Part shown: in pieces, positions 1 to 7,895 of the stretch | Numbering within the stretch: position 1 is the stretch's first letter | How the letters are laid out: each line of letters opens with the position of its first letter | Source: Actinomycetota bacterium | GTDB lineage: Bacteria; Actinomycetota; Humimicrobiia; Humimicrobiales; Humimicrobiaceae | Direction of reading: 5' to 3' | Assembly (NCBI GenBank): GCA_003567835.1 | Contig: PWYO01000141.1 | Location: 1-17,486 of the forward strand | Length of the DNA: 17,486 nucleotides | The notes under the pieces: model-generated | What the model saw: the letters and a program-made list of their open reading frames with translations, nothing else | The model's database searches: none | Told to the model about the DNA's origin: nothing | Made by a program: the position numbers and the translations under genes

Positions 1-684
1 CTGCAGTCCATGCAAGAAACATTAAAAGAAGCAGGGGTTTCTGTTGTTGCCGGAGATACCAAAGTGGTGGAGAAAGCAAGCGCAGACAAGGTATTTATCA
101 ATACAGCCGGCATTGGCAGCATCCGGGAAGGCCTGGACATATCTCCCCGCAATATAAAACAAGGGGACCAGATTATCATAAACGGCCCAGTTGGGGACCA
201 CGAAGCGGCCATCTTAAGCCACCGCAAAGAATTTAATTTTCGTTCAAAAGTTATAAGTGATTGCGCCCCCTTAAATCACCTGGTATCCTGTATGCTGCAT
301 GCCTCAACAGAGATTCATGCCTTAAGGGATGCCACCAGAGGCGGCCTGGCCACCGTCCTTTTGGAGATTGCCCAGCAATCAGGACACAGAATAGACATTT
401 TTGAAAAAGAAGTTCCTGTCAATGATGGTGTTTTGGGAATATGTAATTTTTTGGGCCTGGATCCGATGTATATGGCCAATGAAGGGAAAATGATTGCGTT
501 TGTCCCCCAATCCAGTGCCTTGAAAGTATTAAAGGCAATGAAGGATAGCCCATATGCAAAACAAGCCCAAATCATTGGAGAGGTGGGAAAAAAAGGCAGT
601 CCAATCGTGGTTCTAAACACAAAGATCGGTACCGCAAGGATGTTAGAATTGCAATTTGGAGAACAGCTGCCTAGAATATGCTGA
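1..684 (+). CDS. hypE: HypE, [NiFe] hydrogenase maturation protein (3' part; 5' end outside window)
   Basis: The reading frame is open from base 1, so the gene begins to the left of the window; about 227 C-terminal residues are present. HypE is the cytosolic ATP-dependent dehydratase that turns the thiocarbamate placed on its C-terminal cysteine by HypF into a thiocyanate, the source of the cyanide ligands of the [NiFe] active-site iron. The protein ends in the family hallmark Pro-Arg-Ile-Cys, so the acceptor cysteine is present. A DATRGGL segment and the closing IGTARML region fit the AIR-synthase-like (PurM) C-terminal fold. Its likely partners HypC/D/F would lie upstream. It is followed after 64 bases by an ABC importer on the same strand, so co-transcription is possible. 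Its presence fits the [NiFe] hydrogenase at 3708-7670. Identity is confident. Confidence 0.96.
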   Translation: MQSMQETLKEAGVSVVAGDTKVVEKASADKVFINTAGIGSIREGLDISPRNIKQGDQIIINGPVGDHEAAILSHRKEFNFRSKVISDCAPLNHLVSCMLHASTEIHALRDATRGGLATVLLEIAQQSGHRIDIFEKEVPVNDGVLGICNFLGLDPMYMANEGKMIAFVPQSSALKVLKAMKDSPYAKQAQIIGEVGKKGSPIVVLNTKIGTARMLELQFGEQLPRIC

Positions 685-748
685 CCTGGTTTATAGGCTA
701 GGCCCAAGGGTCCTAAAATTACGTTATCTTATTATACGAGGAGAAGCA

Positions 749-1729
749 ATGAAAAAAATTATACCTTTAATGCTGCTGGGTGTGGTTTTGTTATTGATGT
801 TTCATGTATTCAGTTGTGCCCAAAAACCAATGGCTGACATTGGAGAGACCGAAGTTAATATTGGCTCTTTGAGAGGCCCAACAACCATAGGTATGATCAA
901 AATGCATCACCAAAAACCATTTTTGGGGGAAAATGTTCAGTCCAGTTACCAGATTGTCCAAAGCCCGGATCTGATGGTGTCCAAGATCTTGTCAGGTGAA
1001 ATCGATATTGCTGCTTTGCCCACCAATATTGCAGTCCAATTATATAATAGAGGTGTTGCATACAGGTTTGTATCGGTCATAGGTTACAATGTGCTCTATC
1101 TTCTTTACCACGATAATGAAATAACATCATGGCAGGATATGATCAATAAAAACATCAGTGTTCCTGCCAGAGGGACCACGCCCGATGTGGTTCTAAGGTA
1201 TATATTAGAGCAATACGATCTCCAGCCAGATACCAATGTCTCTCTTGATTATACCGCAAATCAAATAGAGATATCACAACTGATGATTGCGGGCGATTTA
1301 AATATTGCCATACTTCCTGAGCCATTTGTTACATTGGTCTTAAATCAGAATGATCAAGCAGGCATTGCCATGGATATAGGCAGCGAATGGGAAAAGATAC
1401 AAGATGGCATGCCGCTTCCCATGTCCTGCTTGGTGGCCAGCAAAAGCTTTTTGACCGATCATCCTGAAGTCATGGCTGTTTTTTTGGAAGAGTATGAACA
1501 ATCTATAGACTGGGTGAACCACCAACCGCAGGAGGCTGCACAGTTGATTGAACAATTTGATTTGGGTATGGATGCGGCAACAGCTGAGCAGGCCATACCA
1601 AGGTGCAATATCCAACTGACCCCATCTCAAGAGGCTAAAGAAATTGTGAACAGCTACATACAAGTTTTATTAGATTTTTCACCCGAAGATGTAGGAGGCA
1701 ATATTCCTGATGAGGACTTCTACTACTAG
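749..1729 (+). CDS. ABC transporter substrate-binding lipoprotein, NitT/TauT (NMT1-like) type
   Basis: This 326-residue protein is the extracellular solute-binding part of the importer encoded with the next two genes. I chose the ATG at 749 because GAGGAGAAG lies just upstream and because it yields a clean lipoprotein signal: MKK, a hydrophobic stretch, then a lipobox ending Val-Phe-Ser-Cys with Cys23 as the lipid-anchored residue. An upstream in-frame ATG at 656 overlaps hypE and would bury the signal peptide. The mature part has a Gly-Pro-Thr-Thr segment shortly after the signal, an IDIAALPTN stretch and an ILPEPFV stretch, as is usual in periplasmic-binding-protein-like folds of the nitrate/sulfonate/taurine/thiamine-precursor group. 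The substrate cannot be read from sequence. The gene sits between hypE and hydrogenase genes, so a link to hydrogenase biology is possible but unproven. Confidence 0.85.
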   Translation: MKKIIPLMLLGVVLLLMFHVFSCAQKPMADIGETEVNIGSLRGPTTIGMIKMHHQKPFLGENVQSSYQIVQSPDLMVSKILSGEIDIAALPTNIAVQLYNRGVAYRFVSVIGYNVLYLLYHDNEITSWQDMINKNISVPARGTTPDVVLRYILEQYDLQPDTNVSLDYTANQIEISQLMIAGDLNIAILPEPFVTLVLNQNDQAGIAMDIGSEWEKIQDGMPLPMSCLVASKSFLTDHPEVMAVFLEEYEQSIDWVNHQPQEAAQLIEQFDLGMDAATAEQAIPRCNIQLTPSQEAKEIVNSYIQVLLDFSPEDVGGNIPDEDFYY

Positions 1730-2468
1730 GTCTGAAAAGTATTATATACTTATATCCCTCATCCTGCTGCTGGCATTATGGAAGATTATTTCTTTGATCA
1801 TTGATGCAGATATTATTTTACCTTCGCCAGAAAATACATTTATAAGCTTCTATAATCTGGTTATCACCAGAGATTTTTCTCGAATTCTGTTGTTTTCCCT
1901 CATAAGAGGCTTTCTGGGGTTTATGATATCCTTCTTTCTGGGAATTACTTTTGGTTTTTTATCTGGTACCAATAAATATTTTGGTAAATTATTTGAACCT
2001 TTTTTAATCATCATTCGCTCTACACCCATCATGTCCATTATTCTTATAGCACTTATCTGGTTTAGAGCAACCAATGTGCCTGTATTTGCCAGCTTTTTGG
2101 TTTCTTTCCCCATCATATGCATGAATGTGACTGAAGGTATAAAAAACATTGATGTCAATCTTATCCAGATGGCCCAGGTCTATAATATAAACAAAATCAG
2201 GGTGTTTAAAGAAATCTACTTTCCATCCATATTACCGTTTTTACTGGCAGGCATATCTACTGCAGCTGGAATTGGATGGAAAGCGGTCATCGCTGCCGAA
2301 GTGCTTAGCCAGCCTGAATATGCTCTGGGTACCAGTATGCAGGTCTCAAGAATTTATTTGGACACCGAAAGTGTATTTGCCTGGACGATTATTGCAATAT
2401 TAATAAGCTTTTTGTCAGAAAGAGTTATAAGAAAATTTGAGAAAAGCATCGTGAAGTGGAAGGGATAA
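1710..2468 (+). CDS. ABC transporter permease, NitT/TauT type
   Basis: This 252-residue protein is a polytopic membrane protein with about six hydrophobic segments and the cytoplasmic coupling (EAA-like) loop around residues 150-190, including IRVFKEIYFPSILPFLLAG. That fits the binding-protein-dependent transport permeases of SsuC/TauC type. The start at 1710 overlaps the end of the lipoprotein gene by 20 bases and has AGGAGG at 1693-1698, which suggests translational coupling. It would form a homodimer in the membrane with the ATPase encoded immediately downstream. The substrate is unknown for the same reasons as the binding protein. The operon arrangement (binding protein, permease, ATPase) is complete, so a working importer is likely. 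Confidence 0.9.
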   Translation: MRTSTTRSEKYYILISLILLLALWKIISLIIDADIILPSPENTFISFYNLVITRDFSRILLFSLIRGFLGFMISFFLGITFGFLSGTNKYFGKLFEPFLIIIRSTPIMSIILIALIWFRATNVPVFASFLVSFPIICMNVTEGIKNIDVNLIQMAQVYNINKIRVFKEIYFPSILPFLLAGISTAAGIGWKAVIAAEVLSQPEYALGTSMQVSRIYLDTESVFAWTIIAILISFLSERVIRKFEKSIVKWKG

Positions 2469-2469
2469 G

Positions 2470-3180
2470 ATGGCGTTACGAATTAAAAACCTAAAAAAAA
2501 GCTTCCATGGACTGACTATTTTTGAAAATTTTGACATAGAAATCAATGAAAAGGAGATCAATTGTATACTAGGGCCATCCGGTGTGGGCAAGACTACCCT
2601 GCTCAATATTTTAAGCGGGATTATCGATGCTGACAAAGGCCAACTGTCCGATTTAAAGGAAAAAACAATTTCCTATATTTTTCAAGAGCCCAGGCTGCTG
2701 GCCTGGAAAACAGTTTACGGCAATATTAGTTTTGTCTTAAAAAATCTTTATAATAGACAAGAAATAGAGAATATCACCAATAAGTATATCAGTATAGTCG
2801 GCCTTAAAAATTTTAAAGATTATTATCCTGATAAGCTGAGCGGAGGGATGAAACAGAGGGTGTCAATTGCCAGGGCCTTTGCATACCCTTCCGATATACT
2901 GATTATGGACGAACCCTTTAAGAGTCTTGATTTTAAGTTGAAAAAATCATTGATCGTATCTTTTGTAAAATTGTGGGAAATAGATAAACGGACCGTTATG
3001 TTTGTCACTCATGATGTTGAAGAAGCAGCACTGTTGGGTAATGTGATTTATATTCTTAAGGACAGCCAGCCTACCGAAATTGAAAAAGTGGTTCATATAA
3101 ATGCCAGACAGATAGATCGAATCTTAAATCCTCAGAAAACGGCCAAAACCAAAAAAACCTTATTAAAGTATTTGAAATAA
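2470..3180 (+). CDS. ABC transporter ATP-binding protein, NitT/TauT (SsuB/TauB) type
   Basis: This 236-residue protein is the cytoplasmic ATPase of the importer. The nucleotide-binding motifs are in the expected order: Walker A GPSGVGKTT near residue 35, a Q-loop in YIFQEPRLLAWKTV, signature LSGGMKQR, Walker B ILIMDEP followed by the D-loop, and the H-loop in FVTHDVEEA. The RLLAW sequence after the Q-loop is typical of the nitrate/taurine/sulfonate ATPases. The start follows the permease stop by one base, with GGAAGGGATAAG serving as ribosome binding site. Its stop (3178-3180) is two bases from the stop of the convergent hydrogenase endopeptidase gene, and I see no plus-strand terminator between them. 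Confidence 0.93.
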   Translation: MALRIKNLKKSFHGLTIFENFDIEINEKEINCILGPSGVGKTTLLNILSGIIDADKGQLSDLKEKTISYIFQEPRLLAWKTVYGNISFVLKNLYNRQEIENITNKYISIVGLKNFKDYYPDKLSGGMKQRVSIARAFAYPSDILIMDEPFKSLDFKLKKSLIVSFVKLWEIDKRTVMFVTHDVEEAALLGNVIYILKDSQPTEIEKVVHINARQIDRILNPQKTAKTKKTLLKYLK

Positions 3181-3182
3181 GT

Positions 3183-3683
3183 TTATGGTTTCACGCCTGC
3201 TAGTTTTTTTACAGCTGATATGATCTCAGGAATTCTCTTTTCTATCTCCGGTGAAAGACCATCGCAATAATCTATTTTTTTGGGTTTTACCCCTAAAATG
3301 GTCAATTTTTCACTAAGTCCAAGTGCCCGGACAAGATCCAAGACCTGGTTTAGGTCAAAATCATGTAAGGAATAGCTGTTGATTTTATGGCTGATGCATT
3401 CCTTTAAATCATCTGGTCTGATGGTGATCAACTCCCCCACCTCTTGTCCCCCGTTTACGGCATCGATGAGTATTACCGCATGAGAATTTTGTAGAATCGG
3501 TATTAGATCTACACCGGATGTACCTCCATCAATAAGCTCTATGTTTTTTAAGCTTGAAAGCTTCTGAAGTTCTTCTATAACCCGGATTCCTACCCCGTCA
3601 TCACCCATAAATTTATTGCCAAATCCCACGATTTTTATTGGTCCAGGTCCAGATCTGTTGGCAATATCTTTATGCATAAACAA
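3183..3683 (-). CDS. [NiFe] hydrogenase maturation endopeptidase (HycI/HyaD family)
   Basis: The family removes the C-terminal tail of the hydrogenase large subunit after nickel insertion. The protein is 166 residues, normal for the family. The N-terminal nickel-sensing motif is visible as VGFGNKFMGDDGVG, with the key acidic residue in the GDDG turn, followed by the ELIDGGTSG and VILIDAVNGG segments. It lies directly downstream of the large-subunit gene, whose tail is its expected substrate. The start is uncertain: a TTG at 3683 and an ATG at 3677 are the only in-frame choices after an upstream stop, and AGGA at 3699-3702 is 15 bases from the TTG and 21 from the ATG, so initiation may be weak. 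The gene closes the sulfhydrogenase operon and converges on the ABC ATPase gene. Function is confident; the exact start is not. Confidence 0.9.
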   Translation of the reverse strand: MFMHKDIANRSGPGPIKIVGFGNKFMGDDGVGIRVIEELQKLSSLKNIELIDGGTSGVDLIPILQNSHAVILIDAVNGGQEVGELITIRPDDLKECISHKINSYSLHDFDLNQVLDLVRALGLSEKLTILGVKPKKIDYCDGLSPEIEKRIPEIISAVKKLAGVKP

Positions 3684-3707
3684 AAACCAACTTTATATTC
3701 CTGCTTA

Positions 3708-5009
3708 TTATCGGTTCACCAGTTTAATATTAAGAAAATGCGTAGAACAGGATATACATGGATCATAAGCCCTGATCATCATCTCGCAGGAAAGCCTTAT
3801 TTCGTCTTCAGACTGGTCTATAATATCGGGAACAAGTGCCTGCATATCCCTTTCAATATTGCCGTAATTCATATTTGTAGGGATAATAAGATTTGATTTT
3901 TCCACTTTTCCTTCAGCATTATACGTATAATCATGGATCAATAGGCCCCTTGGCGCTTCGACAGCCCCTACTCCTCTCCCTGCTTGCGGCTCAAAATCAA
4001 CCATTTTTTTGCTGTCATCCATGCCTTCCTCCAGCAGTTCGTCAATAAGTTTAATGCTGTCATCAACGCTGTGCACAATCTCTACAAATTGGGCAATATT
4101 GTTCATGAATGTATTATAGCAAGGTGCTTTTAGGCCTAACTCTTCGGCATATGCTTTGGCATTATCGCTTAACTGATCATAGTTATTATTGAACCTGGAA
4201 AGGGCCCCTACCATGAAAGCATCCCTATTGGCCCAACAATGTTTTCCGGTAGAATGCTTGACAACCTTTTCCTTTATTTTATTTAAATAGTCTTGCGGGC
4301 CGATCTCCCATCCATCTGTGGATTTGATGTTTCCATCATAATGTGCATAATCCTCTGAATCAGATAAAGAGATGTATTCAGTTTCTCGTTCAAAATCGGG
4401 CAGTTTTAGCGTTTTTAATAAAGCCCTTGAGATTTCCAGGTCCTTATAAGCCCCGTTTAGCATCTCTTTCATTTGAAGCATTTCTTCGACAGTAGGCAAC
4501 TTGGTAAAACCGCCCACAACCGTCCTGATCGGATGAACAGCCCTGCCGCCAATCATTCTTACCATATCATTGGCCATTTTCTTAACCCTTAGGGCAATAT
4601 CGACCACTTCAGGATGGGTTTTTACAAGAGGCACCACGCTGCCTACCCCTAAGAAATCAGGAGCTGCCAGAAAATATACATGCAGCGCATTACTCTGGAC
4701 AATTTCGTGATGAAAAATCAATTTTCTCAGCTTGACAATAAAATCACTAGGCACAATACCCATGGCTGCCTCAGTAGCCTTAATAGAGGCATAGGTATGT
4801 GCAACGGAACAAATCCCGCAAATCCTGGAAGTAATATGGGATGGTTCATCCCAGTTTCTTCCCACAAGCATAGCTTCAAAAAATCTTGGTGATTCCGGAA
4901 TTCTAAATATGAGTTTTTCGATTTTCTTATCTCTTATATTAAGCACAAGATCCCCATGACCTTCTACTCTGGAAACTGGTGAAACTTCTATATTTATTTT
5001 ATCTGCCAT
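3708..5009 (-). CDS. hydA: [NiFe] hydrogenase large subunit, group 3b sulfhydrogenase alpha
   Basis: This 433-residue catalytic subunit carries the Ni-Fe(CN)2CO site. The N-terminal ligand motif reads RICGICSVAH and the C-terminal one DPCISCSTH; all four nickel-binding cysteines are ordinary Cys, with no selenocysteine. Nine residues follow the final His and would be removed by the endopeptidase encoded next. The N-terminus has the family signature PVSRVEGHG. Group 3b assignment rests on the operon order beta-gamma-delta-alpha, the same as in archaeal sulfhydrogenases, and on the NAD(P)-binding gamma subunit. The reaction is reversible H2 oxidation with NADP(H), and in some members sulfur reduction, in the cytosol. 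The ATG at 5009 is preceded by GGAGG, 18 bases after the delta-subunit stop. Confidence 0.96.
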   Translation of the reverse strand: MADKINIEVSPVSRVEGHGDLVLNIRDKKIEKLIFRIPESPRFFEAMLVGRNWDEPSHITSRICGICSVAHTYASIKATEAAMGIVPSDFIVKLRKLIFHHEIVQSNALHVYFLAAPDFLGVGSVVPLVKTHPEVVDIALRVKKMANDMVRMIGGRAVHPIRTVVGGFTKLPTVEEMLQMKEMLNGAYKDLEISRALLKTLKLPDFERETEYISLSDSEDYAHYDGNIKSTDGWEIGPQDYLNKIKEKVVKHSTGKHCWANRDAFMVGALSRFNNNYDQLSDNAKAYAEELGLKAPCYNTFMNNIAQFVEIVHSVDDSIKLIDELLEEGMDDSKKMVDFEPQAGRGVGAVEAPRGLLIHDYTYNAEGKVEKSNLIIPTNMNYGNIERDMQALVPDIIDQSEDEIRLSCEMMIRAYDPCISCSTHFLNIKLVNR

Positions 5010-5027
5010 TACAGATTACCTCCAATT

Positions 5028-5777
5028 CTAGGTTTGCTCAATTGTTTTACCTTTGCAGGCATTGTATAGATTAAACTGTTCCATAATGTCTTTAACGCTA
5101 AGACCATGTTCAGCAAGCAGGTCCTTTTGCGCATTTACATTAGGATCATCTATGACCCCCCGGCAAGCCTCACAACCGCTGACGCTGTTTGGGCACCTTG
5201 AGTTGCAGCCGGCTCTTGATATGGGCCCAAGGCAGGTCTTGCCCAGTTCATAAACACATGTATTTCCATTTCTCTTACATTCAATACACACAGGATAATT
5301 GGGTATTTCCGGGTTACGACCGACCAATAATGAACGGACCACATCCACAATCTCTAACCTGTTAGGCGGGCAGCCTCGAACATAATGGTCTACTTGAATG
5401 TATGCATCTACCGGTTTTACATCTATGGTGTCTATCCATTCTTTTTTATCTCCATAGACCAATGCATTGGCTTTCTCGGTACCATAAAGGTTTTTAAGGC
5501 AGTTTAGTCCACCGTTTACAGCACAAGAACCTACAGCTACAACAATTTTTGCAATGCTCCCAATTTTTTCAATCCTTTCGACATCATGTTCGGTGGTGAT
5601 CGAACCTTCGATGAGCGCAACTTCATAATCATCAGAAAATTCTGTTATGGCTTCAGTAAAATGAACGATGTCAACGGCATTTATCAAATCCAATAATTGA
5701 TCTTCAAGGTTGAGGATCTCCAATTGGCATCCACCGCAGCCAGTAATGCCGAATATCCCAACTTTTGGTTTACCCAT
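5028..5777 (-). CDS. hydD: [NiFe] hydrogenase small subunit, group 3b sulfhydrogenase delta
   Basis: This 249-residue electron-transfer subunit holds the iron-sulfur clusters that link the nickel site to the flavin subunit. The proximal-cluster motifs are CGGCQLE near the N-terminus, VGSCAVNGG and RGCPPN. The C-terminal half is cysteine-rich (CIECK, CLGP, AGCNSRCPN, GCEAC), as expected for two further clusters. There is no twin-arginine signal, so the enzyme is cytosolic, as in group 3. The ATG abuts the gamma-subunit stop (TAA then ATG) with AAGGAGGC as ribosome binding site, so translation is probably coupled. The adjacent large subunit makes the assignment secure. Confidence 0.95.
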   Translation of the reverse strand: MGKPKVGIFGITGCGGCQLEILNLEDQLLDLINAVDIVHFTEAITEFSDDYEVALIEGSITTEHDVERIEKIGSIAKIVVAVGSCAVNGGLNCLKNLYGTEKANALVYGDKKEWIDTIDVKPVDAYIQVDHYVRGCPPNRLEIVDVVRSLLVGRNPEIPNYPVCIECKRNGNTCVYELGKTCLGPISRAGCNSRCPNSVSGCEACRGVIDDPNVNAQKDLLAEHGLSVKDIMEQFNLYNACKGKTIEQT

Positions 5778-6638
5778 TTATATAGCCTCCTTTAAGTTTC
5801 TAATTTCCCACAAGCTAAATACTGGCCCGTCTACACAGACAAGCTTATTTCCAATATGGCAATGATTGCATTTCCCTACACCACATTCCATTCTTCTTTC
5901 CAAAGAAAGAAAAATATTTTCAGGTTTAAAAGATTTATCCTCTAATTCTAAAATGACAAACTTGTACATAATGGGCGGTCCGCAAACCACGATAAAAGTA
6001 TCTTCTGGGGAATAATCCAAATCCGGTATGAGATTGGTGCAGACACCAACATGCTCGTCCCATTGGTCATCAGGATTGTCTACAGTAAGCTTGATGTCTA
6101 TATCATTGCTTTTTTTCAACTCTTCAATCTCTTGCTTGTATAAAATATTGTTGGGGTCGATACATCCATAGATTAAAGTAAAATCATTGTAGCTAGATCG
6201 GTCCTCCAGTATGACTTTTAACAATGACCGGACTGGCGCCATTCCGATACCGCCGGCAACAATGACCACGTTTTTTCCCTGCATCTTTTCATAGGGAAAA
6301 TATCCTTTTCCGTAAGGACCTCTAATTCCCACCTTGGCCCCAGGTTCCATATTATGCAAAGCATTGGAAACATTTCCAATTTTTCTTACGCATAATTCAA
6401 AATTTTCCTTGTTATTGGGGGAAGAAGGTATGGAAAAAGGAGCCTCACCCAAACCAAAGACGGTCAATTCTACAAATTGTCCGGGCTCAAAAGAAAATTC
6501 TTTCCTTTTATGTACATCATCCAGCTCAATGGTGAATTGTTTTTCGGTTGGAGTCAGTTCTTTGACTTGTGTAATTGTAGCTAAATCCGGAGTATAAATT
6601 GTTTTCTTTGTTTCTTTTTTTTCAGCATTTAAAACCAT
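5778..6638 (-). CDS. hydG: Sulfhydrogenase gamma subunit, FAD/NAD(P)-binding oxidoreductase
   Basis: This 286-residue flavoprotein of the ferredoxin-NADP reductase fold exchanges electrons with the pyridine nucleotide. The FAD domain shows FEPGQFVEL, APFSIPSSP and a GPYGKGYF turn; the nucleotide domain opens with VAGGIGMAPVRSLL and continues to VVCGPPIMY. A C-terminal [2Fe-2S] site is visible as ECGVGKCNHC followed by a later cysteine in KLVCVDGP. This is the PyrK/HydG-type layout. The gene starts directly after the beta-subunit stop codon, with GAGGTGA inside the end of that gene. By family, group 3b enzymes favour NADP(H), but the sequence alone does not prove the preference. Confidence 0.94.
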   Translation of the reverse strand: MVLNAEKKETKKTIYTPDLATITQVKELTPTEKQFTIELDDVHKRKEFSFEPGQFVELTVFGLGEAPFSIPSSPNNKENFELCVRKIGNVSNALHNMEPGAKVGIRGPYGKGYFPYEKMQGKNVVIVAGGIGMAPVRSLLKVILEDRSSYNDFTLIYGCIDPNNILYKQEIEELKKSNDIDIKLTVDNPDDQWDEHVGVCTNLIPDLDYSPEDTFIVVCGPPIMYKFVILELEDKSFKPENIFLSLERRMECGVGKCNHCHIGNKLVCVDGPVFSLWEIRNLKEAI

Positions 6639-7670
6639 TTATACGTTCACCTCTTTCTTGATTGCATTTATATCTTCAGCAATATTAATCTTAGCCAGAC
6701 AAGCTTCAATGCATCGACCACAACCTACACAAGAATTTTTGCCATATTTTTCCTTATAGGTTATCAGCTTGCATCTGTATCTTTGTTTCAGCCTGTTTTC
6801 TTTGCTGGGCCTAAAATTGTGTTCACCTGCCACTAATCCATATTCAGGAATCATACAGGAATCCCACTCTCTCATTTTTTGACCTGTCTTTAGGTCAAGA
6901 TTGATATCATCTTTTACATTAAAGCAAAAACAGGTGGGGCAGACTAAATTGCATGAACCGCAGCTATAGCATTTTTCCGCCAACTCTTCCCATACACCTT
7001 TTTTGTCGTAGATGTTTTCAAAATTATCAAGAAAATTCTTCATATTAATTTCTAGCTTGAACTTTTTACGGTAAACATTCATGTATTTGTTAAAATCTTT
7101 TAGGTCATTTTCCTCAATATCCTTTATATGGGCAAACCTGTCTAAAAGTGCATTGCCTTTTGCTGTGGCTATTCTGACAAAAAATCGGTCCCCCAGGTCA
7201 GTAAAATAAAGGTCAAAGCCTTCGATAACATATTCAGAATCCATATAATGTGCAAAATTGGTTTCTGTAGGTTCGGTGTCGATTCCGATTACAGTCAATG
7301 CCTTTCTTTTAGCAATATAATTTTCGTCAGCAAAATCAGTTGAGAAAAACCGATCTAGAAAATTCATGCCTGCTATATCCCAAGCATTGATCCCGAAAAG
7401 GACCGTTTCACTGCTTTCCAAAAGGCCTTCAGATTCAATTGTCTCTCCCAGCCTGAAACGGACCAGGTTTTCTGTGGAGGGGAAAAGAATTTTTTTTGCC
7501 GGCGGGATGGTTGTCTTTTGATAAGCGGTATCTATCTCATCAACATCTTTGATACTCGTGAAGTCATGACAGGAATCATCTTTTTTCTTTGGACCCACCA
7601 TTTTTACATTTGCAACCAGATTGCTCAAAAATTCTTTGTGATGATTTTTGTCCAGAATTTTATACAACAT
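6639..7670 (-). CDS. hydB: Sulfhydrogenase beta subunit, two [4Fe-4S] ferredoxin-type protein
   Basis: This 343-residue protein is the first gene of the [NiFe] operon. It has two C-terminal tetracysteine motifs, CYSCGSCNLVCPTC and CVGCGRCIEAC, for [4Fe-4S] clusters. The long N-terminal part resembles the sulfhydrogenase/anaerobic sulfite reductase A family, including the SENLVRF-like and INAWDIAGMNFLDRFF segments (here PSTENLVRF). It is thought to form an electron conduit beside the gamma subunit. The ATG at 7670 is preceded by AAAGGAGATTAG. A promoter is predicted about 35 bases upstream. I use the sulfhydrogenase naming; the [FeFe] hydrogenase flavin subunit at 10743 is also called HydB in another nomenclature and is unrelated. 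Confidence 0.92.
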   Translation of the reverse strand: MLYKILDKNHHKEFLSNLVANVKMVGPKKKDDSCHDFTSIKDVDEIDTAYQKTTIPPAKKILFPSTENLVRFRLGETIESEGLLESSETVLFGINAWDIAGMNFLDRFFSTDFADENYIAKRKALTVIGIDTEPTETNFAHYMDSEYVIEGFDLYFTDLGDRFFVRIATAKGNALLDRFAHIKDIEENDLKDFNKYMNVYRKKFKLEINMKNFLDNFENIYDKKGVWEELAEKCYSCGSCNLVCPTCFCFNVKDDINLDLKTGQKMREWDSCMIPEYGLVAGEHNFRPSKENRLKQRYRCKLITYKEKYGKNSCVGCGRCIEACLAKINIAEDINAIKKEVNV

Positions 7671-7702
7671 CTAATCTCCTTTCCCTAAAAAATGTTTTTA
7701 TA

Positions 7703-7731
7703 ATCATATATGAAGTGATACCATAGTACAA
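7703..7731 (-). promoter_or_regulatory. Predicted sigma-A promoter of the sulfhydrogenase operon
   Basis: On the minus strand, TTGTAC (7726-7731) and TATGAT (7703-7708) are separated by exactly 17 bases. The -10 box matches consensus at five of six positions; the -35 box matches only at TTG. Transcription would start near 7696, giving a leader of about 25 bases that carries the AAAGGAG site of hydB. The upstream operon ends in a hairpin at 7781-7817, so an independent promoter here is expected. Confidence 0.5.
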
Positions 7732-7780
7732 TATCTTTTTGCCAAAATCTTCTTAGCTTGCTGACTTGAGCCCATGCATG

Positions 7781-7817
7781 AAAAAGTACCCAAATCCATT
7801 ATATTTGGGTACTTTTT
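7781..7817 (-). terminator. Perfect 15-bp hairpin with A/T flanks, rho-independent terminator (could act in both directions)
   Basis: AAAAAGTACCCAAAT (7781-7795) and its exact complement ATTTGGGTACTTTTT (7803-7817) enclose a 7-base loop. Read on the minus strand it forms a GTACCC-centred stem ending in a run of T. It lies downstream of the response regulator stop at 7896 and upstream of the sulfhydrogenase promoter, so it most likely ends the [FeFe] operon. The symmetry means it would look the same from the plus strand, but no plus-strand gene leads into it. Confidence 0.88.
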
Positions 7818-7895
7818 ATATATCTTCTAATATTGAATCCACTCATATAATATAAACAGGTCTTGCAACGGAGCCACTTTACATGCACCGTTATG

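Noticed and set aside
701..717. Small hairpin TAGGCCC-AA-GGGTCCTA between hypE and the lipoprotein gene
   Set aside because: The stem needs a bulge, no T-run follows, and it is too short to call a terminator or attenuator.
656..748. Earlier in-frame start for the substrate-binding lipoprotein
   Set aside because: It would overlap the end of hypE, lacks a ribosome binding site and places the lipoprotein signal peptide inside the protein.
3672..3896. Plus-strand frame of 74 codons over the 3' end of the [NiFe] large-subunit gene
   Set aside because: It is antisense to a securely identified gene and shows no family features.
3708..5009. Selenocysteine in the [NiFe] active site
   Set aside because: Both metal-binding motifs (RICGIC and DPCISC) contain ordinary cysteine codons; no in-frame TGA is present.
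7726..7745. Possible Rex-like site (TTGTAC...TCACTT) over the sulfhydrogenase -35 region
   Set aside because: The half-sites match poorly and the spacing is wrong; not better than chance in A/T-rich DNA.
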